DNA of 64,000 bases from Saccharina japonica. Taxonomy: Eukaryota > Sar > Phaeophyceae > Laminariales > Laminariaceae. The DNA lies in NCBI GenBank assembly GCA_008828725.1, contig MEHQ01003762.1:273091-337090 (forward strand). Reading direction: 5' to 3'. Below the pieces are notes generated by a model, which searched no databases, was not told where the DNA came from, and saw nothing but the letters and a program-made list of their open reading frames with translations. The position numbers were made by a program, and so were the translations under genes. Shown piece by piece: positions 10,201 through 22,359 of the stretch (its first letter is position 1; every line of letters begins with the position of its first letter).

Positions 10201-13200
10201 TTCCATGACAATGGGAAGGGGCACAGCGAGGCATTCGCAGGGAGGGAGGGGGGGGGGGGGGGGGGTGCGCGTGCGTCANNNNNNNNNNNNNNNNNNNNNN
10301 NNNNNNNNNNNNNNNNNNNNNNNNNNNNNNNNNNNNNNNNNNNNNNNNNNNNNNNNNNNNNNNNNNNNNNNNNNNNNNNNNNNNNNNNNNTTTTCACGGC
10401 CCGGCCCGGCCCGGCCCGGACCATCATTTTTCTTCAAGTCTCGGCCCAAGTCTCGGCCCGGCCGCGCCCGGCCCAGCCCGGCCCAGCCCATCACATTTTC
10501 AAAAGTCCCGGCCCAGCCCGGCCCGGCCCGTCACAATTTTCAGATCGGCCCGGCCCGGCCCGGACAAACGGCCCATGACAAGCCCTGCTACTACCTGGTC
10601 TTCTCTACTATGACCTTAAACGGGATAGTGTTAACAATGGGCACACAACTGTATTAACCCTTATAGGACTGGAGTCCCGTTTTGGGGACAAATTACTTAG
10701 AATTAGAGTGGTTTGTCCCTTAAACGGGACTGCAGTTCTAAAAGGGTTTTTGAAGATGTGATGGGCTGAGTCGGGCCGCGGCCCATCCTCTGAAAAACTG
10801 ATGGGCCGGGCCGGGCCGGGCCGGGCCGCGGTCCATCCATCCTCTGAAAATTTGATGGGCCGCGCCGGGCCGCGGTCCATCCATCCTCTGAAAAATTGAT
10901 GGGCCGAGCCGGGCCGGGCCGCGGCCCTTCGTATCAAAAATTGATGGGCCGGGCCGGACCATCAGCGTCGGCCCATGAGAAGAAAGAAAATCTGCTTGGA
11001 ATTAGTGTGGGGTCGTTTTTTTCAGTATTACGGTGGAGCATAGTAAACACTAGTAAATAGGGACCTAGGGACCTACGGTACACACAAAAACCTATCTATT
11101 TACTTACCTATTTTCACTATTAATAACACTATGTGGTCCTATTTACTACGGTCCACCGTACTATTATTAGTAAAATATAAGGCCATGTTAAGAGATAATA
11201 CCACGCTGTTGTGCTTGTCCTTGTCACGGGTACACCACTGTGCGTATCGTATATAATGCACATGTTTTTACGTGTGTACAGTACAGGATACCTAATAAGA
11301 AACAGGCTAACATAAGAAAGCCAGGCTGAGATTTAGAGGACAATAAGAAATTCGGGAGTCGTTAGCTTGAAATTCGTGTAGAAAAGCACCCTCTCTCAAA
11401 ATAAGAAATCCAGCCTGCTGGACGAGATTTCCTGTTTCTTATTGGGCGTCCTGTACTGTATGTGTGTGTGTTTTTTTTATGCAGGTGGTGACGGGTGTTC
11501 TCCAAAGGTTCGGCCTGATCGCCCTGACTATGGGGGAGAGGCTGGATCTGGTGCGGGTCATGAAGGACAAGCCCCATGTGCTCAAGCCCTGCGTCTTGAA
11601 GCTCACTGAGATGCAGGTGCGATTGATTGTATTGATTGGTTGACGCGTGCTACGGTAGAGGTAGGTATACCTTTTTTTGGCTGAATGGTTTTCTGAACGA
11701 TCGGGCTCCTTAACCCAAATTCGTCGTTTTTTCATATTTGTGACGAATAATGTGTCAGAGTATACTTCGGTCATGATGTTTCTCATCTGGCAGCACTTTT
11801 ATTTCCCTCCAAATCATTTTTTTACTTACTATTAGTATGACGCTCCTCAAGTGAGCTCTTGAAAAACATGGTGCACCTCTATCGTACCATGCGTCGGTTA
11901 GATGATGGTATGGATTGGTTTGGTGATTATGGGTAGTGATTGGTTAGATGGCTGGTTGGTTGATAGTATTGATTGGTGTGGTGATTATGGATATTGACTG
12001 GTTAGATGGCCGGTTAGTTGATGGTATGGGTTGGTTTGGTGATTGTGGGTATTGATTGGTTAGATGGCTGGTTGGTTGATGGTATGGATTGGTTTGGTGA
12101 TTATGGGTATAGATTGGTTAGATGGCTGGTTGGTTGATGGTATGGATTGGTTTGGTGATTATGGGTATTTATTGGTTAGATGGCCGGTTTGTTGATGGTA
12201 TCGATTGGTGTAGGTGATTATGGGTATTGATTGGTTAGATGGCCGGTTGGTTGATGGTATCTATTGGTTTGGTGATTATGGGTATTGATTGGTTAGATGG
12301 CCGGTTGGTTGATGGTAGGGATTGGTTTGGTGATTATGGGTTGGTTGGGGGAAGTTCTACAGTTGTTGAATGCGGGGTACAGTTTTCCTTTTTTTTCGGG
12401 GGAGGGGGGGTGTACTTCATTTTCATGCATGACCGTAGCCGTATGACCATAGACTCTCGCGCACCCCTACAATGCCGGGACGGAGCATGTCGGGTTTTCA
12501 CCGACCCGGCAGACATTGCTAGCACCAGGGGGGGGGGAGTTAATCGGCGACTGAATTCAGTTACTAAAGTTATTACTAGTTGGCTAACGGCACCTAGTTG
12601 TTGGTCGGTAACTTCCCGCCGACTCACACCTCTATTGGTTGATGGATTTATTGGATTGGTTGGTTGATTGGTCGATTTGGTTGATTGGCGATTGGTGGGC
12701 TTCATGGTTATAAAATTACGAAAAAAATTTTGTCCATCCCATTCATTATCTTCGCCCTTCCTTTCTCTCTCCTTCCAAGTCGTAACTCAGAGCCGGGGTC
12801 ACAAAGTAGGCTCTTCTCCCTCCCCCCCCCGCTACGGTGCTTGCCTTGCATTTTTATCGCGAGAAGGTTCTCGTCGACTTGCGTCGGATTCCGCGTACCC
12901 ACGCCACGAAGGCGCTCTCAGCAATTGGTTCCTTTTTATTTTTTCAAATAAAGTCAAAATCTCTCACCACGGTGGGATTCGAACTTGGGTACCAATGATA
13001 GTAGCCTTTGAAGCTGACCACTACTCTACCGGGGCGGCCGGCTCTCACGATGGGAGTGATTGAAGCTTACCTTTGTTATTTGATGGATTGAGTGATTACA
13101 TGGTTTGACTGATGTGCCTGATGAATTGGTCGATTGCTTTGATTGAGCTGAACAAAATGTGCCTTTTGTTTTAATTTATTTACTTCCTCATCCCCCCCCC

Positions 13201-16200
13201 CCCCTAAGGTCGCTTCGCGCTTGGTGCAAGCGATGCCTGCCTGGTTGGTGAAAACCCAACGTGCTCCGTCCCGGCATTGTGGGGATGCGAGGGTCTATGG
13301 TCATACGACTACGGCCGTGCACGACATACGTACCCCCCCCCCTATGGTCATACGACTACGCCCATGCATGAATATTAAGTACACCCCTCCCCCCTGTTTT
13401 TCCCCCCTCTGCCCTGTTTTTTTTTGTCTTGTGGTGCAGGGGTTGGTGCTGATCTCAGAGGCACAGAAACAGTTTGAGAAGGACCCCAACCCCTACGGCT
13501 TCATGTTCGCAGTTGCGGACATCCAAGAGATCAGGCCCATCGTCAGGGTGAGTACAAACGGATCATGCGGTGTGGTAGTAGTGTTGGCGGGGTTATATAG
13601 GAACGGAAAGTGTAGTCGTGGGGGGTGATAGGTTTGGTGGGGGTGCTGGCGGCATGGCATTGGCATCGTGTCCGGTGTTGTTGTGGTTGGTGTATGATGG
13701 GTGACCCAAAAGCGACTCATTCCACGGTAGGCAGGGGTATCCGTTAGTTTTGGCCTTCTTTGAGGCAATAGTTGCGGTTAGTTTTTGCCTTCTTTGAGGC
13801 AATAGTTGCAGTTAGTTTTTGCCTTCTTTGAGGCAATAGTTGCAGTTAGTTTTTGCCTCCTGAGGCAATATTTGTATTTAGTTTTTGCCCCCCTGAGGCA
13901 GTATTTGCGGTTAGTTTTTGCCTTTTGTGGCAATATTTTCATTTAGTTTTTGCCTCCCGAGGCAATATTTGCAGTTAGTTTTTGCCTCCCGAGGCACTAT
14001 TTGCAGTTTGTTTTTGCCTTCCGAGGCAATATTTGCAGTTAGATTTTGCCTCTTAAGGCAAAGTTTTGCAGTTAGTGTTTGCCTCTTGAGGCGAAGTTTT
14101 GCAGTTAGTGTTTGCCTTCTATGGCAATATTTTCCGACCTAAATCATGAAGTGGGAATGATCTATATTATCTGCATGATCTGCATGATCTGTCTGAGATA
14201 TTCTGGAGAGTTGTGTAGACAAGACCTTTGTTGTAGTCCAGTTTCGGCAAAAAGGGGGTTGAAATATGGTACTTGACTCTGTAAACCCTTAGGCTTGTAA
14301 GCCTTACGACCGCGAAAATTATCGGAACGAAGGAATACACCGAGGCTATGTGAGTTTATTTCATGGCGGTTACGTGACGGTTATGTGGCGGTTACGCGAC
14401 GGTTGCGTGGCGGTTACATGGCGGCTATATATTTGACAGTTACATGCCAGTTACATGCCGGTTGAATACACGGTTACATGGCGGTTACGTTACGGTTCGA
14501 CTGGCGATAACGAAGATGTCAGGAGACACCATGGAGCAGGGCAAAACGTGGCGCTGTCAAGGAGGTATGTAGGTTTTAGTGTTGCACACTTAAGACCTAG
14601 AAGTTTAGTTGTCGGTCAAGGCATGTCAAGGCAATGTTGCTGTTCGTCAAAGGGTTTGAAAGTGCTGCCTCCTGACATGATTACGCCGCTCCCTCCCTCC
14701 CTCCCTCCCTCCCTCCCTCCCTGCCGAACGTGTTGATGACACGACAGTACATGCACATCTTGGACTACGGAGGAGGGGTGATGCTGTCGATGCAGGTGCA
14801 GTTCCGCTCCATTCCGTTCATGCCGAAAACCTAGTCCCCTTCCCCTCCTTCGTTTTTTGCCCTGCCCTGCCTGGAGCAGGTCGGGGTCTGGGTGCCTACT
14901 GCGTACTTTGGCTCGACACATACGTAAAGATATTTAGTATATTATGTGTTTGATTTAAACAGCAGTTGGGGTATTGATACTGCCTATTAATAGGAAAATG
15001 TTGGGATGAGTCCTGATGCTAACGTGAGCCCCTACCGTGCGAAGAGTCCTGATGCTAGCGTTAGCGCTATCGATAACACTGGCGCTATCGCTAACGCTAT
15101 ACGCTAACGCTATACGCTAACGCTAAACGTTAACGCTAAACACTGACGCTGACCGCTAACGCTAAACGCTATCGCTAACGCTAAACGTTAACGCTAAACG
15201 CTAACGCTAAGCTCTAACGCTAAGCACTAACGCTAAAAGCTAAATGCTAAACGCTAACGCTAAACGACAACACTAACGCTAACGCCAACGCTGACACTAA
15301 GGCCGACGCTAACCCTAACGCTGTCGTTGACGCTATAACCCTAACGCTTGACACCGACACGAACGCCGACACGAACGCTGGCGCTGTTATCGACGGCGAC
15401 CCCCCCCCCCCCCCCCCCCCCCCCCCCTCTCTCTTTCAGGCGCAAAGGCTGAAGAAGAGTGGTAACCCGGACGAACGCATCTTGAAGCGACTGCACTGGC
15501 AGGCCAGGGAGTACTTCATGACGGCCTACCAGTCGCTGCCGGACGACAAGGCAACGCGGGAAGCTCTTATGTCGCATTCTGAATCTGTGTCTATGAGCTC
15601 GTTAGGGCAACCAGACCCAGACCCTCTGGTGGCCACTCCTACACCCTCCCCCGATCCGTCCATTCGCCGCTCCCGGGAAATTGGGGAACCGGGTAAGCAA
15701 CGGTTTTTGTACGTGTTACCTTGGTATGTTTTTGTTGGGTTTTGTATGTAAGTGTAGGGGGATGTTTTTATTTGTTAATGCTATTTTTAATGTTTGGGTT
15801 TTCAGTTTTCTAGTTTTGTGTTCCGTGTTTTTTTTTGTGTGTGTTTTTTTTAATGTAGTTTCGGTGGTTTGCGTTTATTAGTGTGTTTTAGTTTGTGGTT
15901 GTAATCTTGTGTTAATGTGTTAATGTGTTACACGTAGTGCTTTGTGTGTGTTTTGCGGGGGGGGGGGTCGTGGTATTTTGTGTGTGTGTTTTTTCGTTTG
16001 TTCTTGTGTTTTGTAGTTTTTGTTTCACGCCTCGCTCGGTTGCTGGATGGAGAAAGCCTGCGTTGAACGTTTTTTCCGGCACGGGACAGCGTTAGTGCGC
16101 GACAAAATGGTCGGCGGTTGATGGTTGATGGTGCTCACACACTCGACATTGCCGCTGGAACTCGACGGCATTTTTTGTTGATTCCTTTATCACACGTGTG

Positions 16201-16909
16201 ATAAGACCTCCGACGAACTCCGAAACTGGATTTCTCGACACCGAGGAAGGCGTTCATTTGGCGTCAAGACCGAGCGATGCGTATCTCGTAGGCGTGGTTC
16301 CTGGTATTTATGAAAAATGAATTGTCGAAAACCGCCCCCTGTTTCTGGCGTACCGTCACGTATGCTATATACGTGCTACCCCTCTGACCCGAAATGTAAG
16401 GACCATTTCAATTGAATGTTAACCCTTTTAGGACTGCAGTCCCGTTATGGGGACAAACCACTCTAATTCTAAGGCATTTGTCCCCGAAACGGGACTGCAG
16501 TTCTAAAAGATTCAACATACACAAGGTCCTCAAATTCCGGGTCAGATAGGTACTGTATAATACAGCTGATATATACTTCGTATTCTTTCTGTTCGCTCTG
16601 TTTGTGTGTTTGGTGTTGGGTTTTTTTTTTCTCTTTTTTTTTCTTTGAATGTGTTAAACTTGCTTGTTGCTGTCGCGTGCCGTTCGAATGCCGCTCTCGT
16701 TTACACGTGCGTTTCCCCCCCCCCCCCCCCCCCTCTTTCCCCCCCCCCCCCTCCTTTCGCGTTCGTCAGTGCTTGCGCCACAGCATCCGGAGGTGCTGCC
16801 CGTACCGGTACCGGTGATCATGCCGAGCCGCAAGAGCGGGCTGAAGGATGTCCTGGGGGCGGCCGCCAGCCTCTGTTGCTTGGTGAGCAAATACATACAA
16901 GAGGGTTAG
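4211..16909 (+). CDS. Ten-exon gene for a 381-residue protein of unknown family
   Basis: I do not recognise this family. Exons: 4211-4246, 5023-5181, 5641-5756, 8524-8648, 9979-10007, 11485-11616, 13440-13547, 14748-14795, 15440-15692, 16770-16909. All junctions are GT-AG and phases match throughout (1146 nt, stop TAG at 16907). The start codon opens MSYRFYPAPAEK after a possible 5' UTR splice site at 4155. The protein looks soluble and mostly helical: a polar N-terminal ~65 residues, a Met/Val/Glu-rich helix (66-103, VHEATEMMIEHVVPMVAEML), a basic helix (104-145), a central conserved-looking block (155-235, with QRFGLIALTMGERLDL and EKDPNPYGFMFAV), and a Pro/Ser/Asp-rich linker at ~290-335. 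No signal peptide or clear membrane span is visible. The weakest junctions are the first exon, the GTGCAG donor at 14796, and the end, since a GTGAGC donor at 16883 could continue the gene. Confidence 0.6.
4255..4965 (+). repeat. Degenerate ~60-bp minisatellite in intron 1 of the 4211 gene
   Basis: Units of the type GATACCGATAACGATACTGG, AGTTCGATGCATAC recur about fifteen times with drift between TATTGAAGTTCGAT and ACTGGAGTTCGAT variants. The frame-conserved translations (YRYRYR, ISVSYASN) are products of the repeat and not proteins. Confidence 0.85.
5238..5312. repeat. GGGTCG-type foldback repeat
   Basis: CGCGGGTCGGGTCGGGTCGG is followed after a short spacer by CACTCGACCCGCGTGAG and CTGACCCGAAACCCGC, so the block can fold back on itself. 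The same motif family forms a larger element at 45765-45990, which suggests a dispersed foldback family. Confidence 0.45.
5757..6400 (-). repeat. Cluster of truncated poly(C)-tailed repeats in minus orientation
   Basis: Immediately inside the donor at 5757 (GTAAAA) an 18-G run leads into GTACTTCATGCC. Further copies start near 5868 (GGGGTACTAATGCCATGCATGG), 5983 (GGCGTACTCTTC, second family) and 6205 (GGGGGGGTGTACTGCATTTTC), and a second-family copy lies at 6300-6380 (GGCGTACTCATGTGTTGCTTGCC). Each begins at a G run and extends a variable distance toward CCGGGACGGAGCA. Confidence 0.65.
6955..7030 (+). repeat. (GGT/GAT)n microsatellite
   Basis: GTGGTGGTAATGATGGTGGT continues as an impure trinucleotide run. 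It sits in intron 3 of the 4211-16909 gene. Confidence 0.8.
7132..7280 (-). repeat. SINE-like family, body fragment (copy 1)
   Basis: It shares CATCCCA.TCATTATCTTCG, GTCGTAACTCAGA.CCGG, GTCACAAAG.AGGCTCTTCTCCC, a C-rich block, TACGGT.C.TGCCTTG and T.TCGCGAGA with 12725-13050 and 37440-37765. This copy lacks the tRNA-like part found in those two, so it is a truncated member. The orientation is set by the tRNA-like head of the other copies. Confidence 0.65.
7855..8070 (+). repeat. MITE D copy 1
   Basis: Blocks AAGAAACAGGAAATCTGGCC, CAGGCTGGATTTCTTATT, GAGAGAGGGTGCTTT, ACGACTCCTGAATTTCTTA and a terminal TAGGTGTCCTGTACTGTAT are the reverse complement of the element at 11277-11461. A third, degenerate copy is at 43955-44095. 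Confidence 0.7.
8345..8486 (+). repeat. Second poly(C)-tailed family, copy next to exon 4
   Basis: Reads GAGCGCTCAACTG, GGAGGTGTCTCTTTTATCAG, AGGAACGGTGCTCCGTCTCG, GCATGCGTGGTCAATGGTCA, AGGCAAGCAACAAATGAGTA, then GC and a run of about 20 C. It ends 38 bases before the AG acceptor of exon 4 (8524). Related copies are at 1421, 6300 and 59172. Confidence 0.7.
9027..9135. repeat. MITE A copy
   Basis: The left end TATTACAGGGGACCATAGTA and the right end TACTACGGTCCCCCGATATA are inverted repeats flanking ~70 bp with AAAATAGGTAAATATATAGG. Partial or related copies lie at 9305-9360, 9500-9545 and 9595-9755, so this intron has absorbed several. Confidence 0.75.
9979..10007 (+). CDS. 29-nt microexon (exon 5 of the 4211 gene)
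   Basis: The exon lies between GTTTTCAG and GTAAAC. It supplies two bases that complete the Gly codon left by exon 4 (phase 1), then nine codons reading MSFVYPRYQ, and it ends in phase 0 as exon 6 requires. Without it, exons 4 and 6 are out of phase. The support is phase and splice-site quality only. Confidence 0.5.
10279..10390. other. Assembly gap (112 N)
   Basis: A run of N sits between a G run and a GGCCC-repeat array. Unresolved repeat sequence is the likely cause. It falls in intron 5 of the 4211-16909 gene. Confidence 0.99.
10391..10975. repeat. Opposed GGCCC arrays around a MITE B copy
   Basis: 10391-10572 holds CGGCCCGGCCC arrays spaced by CATCA.TTTTC-type linkers. 10755-10975 holds the same unit on the other strand (GATGGGCCGGGCCGGGCC with CTCTGAAAAATT linkers, about four units). 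Between them lies MITE B copy 2 (10654-10747). The whole is a large imperfect inverted repeat whose left arm meets the N gap. Confidence 0.8.
11025..11163. repeat. MITE A copy
   Basis: Left end GTATTACGGTGGAGCATAGT and right end ATTTACTACGGTCCACCGTA, with the internal block ACACACAAAAACCTATCTAT typical of the family. Confidence 0.75.
11277..11461 (-). repeat. MITE D copy 2, intact ends
   Basis: The left end GTACAGGATACCTAATAAGA and right end TTCTTATTGGGCGTCCTGTA are inverted repeats of about 20 bp. The interior carries ATAAGAAATTCGGGAGTCGT and GCACCCTCTCTCAAAATAAG, reverse-complementary to 7855-8070. It ends 24 bases before exon 6 (11485). Confidence 0.75.
11679..11894 (+). repeat. 230-bp dispersed repeat, copy 2
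   Basis: Same ordered blocks as 2439-2670. This copy has several small deletions, for example in the stretch before GACGCTCCT. Confidence 0.7.
11905..12345 (+). repeat. ~59-bp minisatellite in intron 6 of the 4211 gene
   Basis: About seven units carry GGTTAGATGGC.GGTTGGTTG, ATGGTAT.GATTGGTTTGG and TGATTATGGGTATTGATT, with few differences between units. Confidence 0.9.
12400..12535 (-). repeat. Truncated poly(C)-tailed repeat
   Basis: Starts with a G run and GTGTACTTCATTTTCATGCA, continues CCGTAGCCGTATGACCATAG, CCCTACAATGCCGGGACGGA and GCATGTCGGGTTTTCACCGA, and ends near a second G run. Confidence 0.7.
12725..13050 (-). repeat. tRNA-derived SINE, copy 2
   Basis: On the minus strand a tRNA-like head (about 13050 down to 12965) reads GCCCCGGTAGAGTAGTGGTC with an A-box-like block and AAGTTCGAATCCCACC with a B-box-like block. 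The body follows and is shared with 37440-37765 and 7132-7280. The arms do not pair well enough for a functional tRNA, so a SINE head is the better reading. Confidence 0.6.
13192..13400 (+). repeat. Poly(C)-tailed repeat ending next to exon 7
   Basis: From CGCTTCGCGCTTGGTGCAAG through CCCAACGTGCTCCGTCCCGG and GGTCATACGACTACGGCC to GTACCCCCCCCCC. A second, tandem copy of the end then follows (TATGGTCATACGACTACGCC, CATGCATGAATATTAAGTAC, C-rich tail). The C/T-rich tail runs into the acceptor of exon 7 at 13440. Confidence 0.7.
13740..14130 (+). repeat. ~33-bp minisatellite in intron 7 of the 4211 gene
   Basis: About eleven units of AGTTTTTGCCT, C/T-rich variable bases, GAGGCAATA and TTTGCAGTT. 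Each unit holds a small inverted repeat TTGCCT..AGGCAA, so the transcript could form a row of short hairpins. Confidence 0.9.
14340..14500 (+). repeat. GGCGGTTACGTGAC-type minisatellite
   Basis: Twelve-base units (GGCGGTTACRTG, GACGGTTAYGTG) are repeated about ten times. A (CTCC)n run follows at 14689-14721, before exon 8. Confidence 0.85.
15020..15390 (+). repeat. CGCTAA-type satellite tract
   Basis: A degenerate six-base repeat (CGCTAA, variants CGCTAT and ACTAACG) runs for ~370 bp and ends in a 26-base C run followed by TCTCTCTTTCAG, the acceptor of exon 9 (15440). Confidence 0.9.
16381..16550. repeat. MITE C copy interrupted by MITE B
   Basis: The left end CTGACCCGAAATGTAAGGAC and the right end GGTCCTCAAATTCCGGGTCA are inverted repeats. 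MITE B (16419-16515; TTAACCCTTTTAGGACTGCA to GACTGCAGTTCTAAAAG) sits inside, so B inserted after C. A second C copy lies at 17028-17107. Looser relatives occur near 25910-25995, 56744-56930 and 58858-58930. Confidence 0.7.
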
Positions 16910-17027
16910 CAGGGGCCTGCCTTTCCGCCCCAATGGCGGAGCGGCCATAGATTGGAAGCAGCAGTCCGAACGAATGACGAAACGTATGATACGAGGTGCA
17001 GCACATACTCGTATACCTGGTATATAC

Positions 17028-17107
17028 CACTTTGGACCGAAATATAATAACCATTTATATGAACGGTTAGTCTACAAACGGTCCTCGTCTTGCGGGTCAG
17101 ACTGGTA
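17028..17107. repeat. MITE C copy 2
   Basis: TTGGACCGAAATATAATAAC on the left and GGTCCTCGTCTTGCGGGTCA on the right form diverged inverted ends around a short AT-rich centre. Confidence 0.55.
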
Positions 17108-17582
17108 TCCATAATACAAACTGTCAACGCTATACCCTAATAGATAAAGCCCTTACACAAATCGGCCGACATCCTCTAGCTGTACGTAGTAGCCTCGTGT
17201 GAGTATGGGTGGGTAAAATTCATTGATTTCATGACTTTGAGTTACTGTGAGTTGAATATTTTCCACATCCGAGGCACACGGTACGCTACGTGGTGTCTTT
17301 TATATAGACCGCGGCTTGACCCCTTGGTTGACCGCCCCTCTACACTCAAACTGGTATGTTAAGGCCGAAATGGGCCTTGACGCGTCCCGACTGCTGCTTT
17401 GTGAGACGGTATGCCGGGTGACCGCGGTTGACCGCTTGACTGACCGCCCCCCCCCACACTAAAGCCAGTATAGTACGTCACGAAGAGGGCTTGACACGTC
17501 AAGAAAATATGAGTCTCCTATATACAGCTGTGACGGCTGTGTAGACGTCGGTCCGGTTTCGACACATTGGTACCCACCTCGG

Positions 17583-17890
17583 ACAGATCATACAGATCAT
17601 ACAGATCATACAAATCATACATATCATACAGATCATCCCCACGTGATGATCTAGAACTTTCAAGGCACATATATTCCCGATCTTGTGTGATCTGTGTGAT
17701 ATGTATGATACGTATGATCTGTATGATCTGTATGATCTAGCTCATGTTGCCGGGTTGGACCCGTATAATCCGCATGATCTACACGACATAGCACCTGTTT
17801 CCTGGGTTGGATCTGTACTACTGCTGTATGCAGATCTTGCGCAACCTCTGACTACGGCAGGTGAGGCAACTAGACGATTCGCATCATGAC
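17583..17890 (+). repeat. GATC foldback repeat family, well-preserved copy
   Basis: The left arm repeats CAGATCATACAGATCATACA. The right arm repeats GATCTGTATGATCTGTATGA. A downstream part reads GATCTAGCTCATGTTGCCGG, TTTCCTGGGTTGGATCTGTA and ends near GACTACGGCAGGTGAG. The same order is seen near 29150-29480, 40605-40870 and 56930-57110, and reversed at 26820-27045; weaker copies lie near 46240 and 54570. Confidence 0.75.
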
Positions 17891-18004
17891 CTGAACCGAG
17901 GCGTGCATTCGATGGCAAACATACACTTGGCTGTAAAACCCTAGTTCTATCTCCAGCCCTGACCTCCTGGGCAATTTCTCGTAGTGACGATGTAAACGAT
18001 AAGT

Positions 18005-18120
18005 TATTTACGGGGGACCTTCGGAAATCAGGACCCATGGCTTACACAAAAACCTATATATTCCAGTATTTTCACGAAGCATACTTGGTCCTGATTACTA
18101 CGTATGTTCCCCCGTAAATA
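18005..18120. repeat. MITE A copy with TATTTACGGGGG ends
   Basis: TATTTACGGGGGACCT and ATGTTCCCCCGTAAATA are inverted ends; the middle carries ACACAAAAACCTATATATTC. Confidence 0.75.
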
Positions 18121-18227
18121 CTCTCGACCATCGACCATGTTTTCATAGCTTGGCTACGTCAGCCATGGACGCTTGTGCCTGCTGCACCTTCATTCTTGCC
18201 CTTTTTTTCGTTGGCGCTCAACCCCCC

Positions 18228-22359
<4,132 letters not shown>

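Noticed and set aside
10090-10250. Possible minus-strand exon reading WDMAVVEFLNLVTGAHSNSE with a GTAAGC donor
   Set aside because: It looks protein-like and has a fair donor, but there is no matching upstream acceptor or neighbouring minus-strand exon, and it lies in an intron of a + strand gene beside an assembly gap.
12960-13045. Functional tRNA gene on the minus strand
   Set aside because: Box-like motifs are present, but the T and acceptor arms do not pair, and the same sequence carries a shared SINE body.
11905-14130. CRISPR array
   Set aside because: Repeats are contiguous minisatellites without unique spacers, in eukaryotic intron DNA.
14796-14834. Reading through exon 8 to a stop (VQFRSIPFMPKT) as the gene end
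   Set aside because: Exon 9 at 15440 follows in phase and has strong coding character, so a donor at 14796 is preferred; read-through may be an intron-retention product.
15020-15390. CGCTAA hexamer tract as interstitial telomere
   Set aside because: The unit is not a known telomere type (TTAGGG or TTTAGGG) and is too degenerate; it is a simple intronic satellite.
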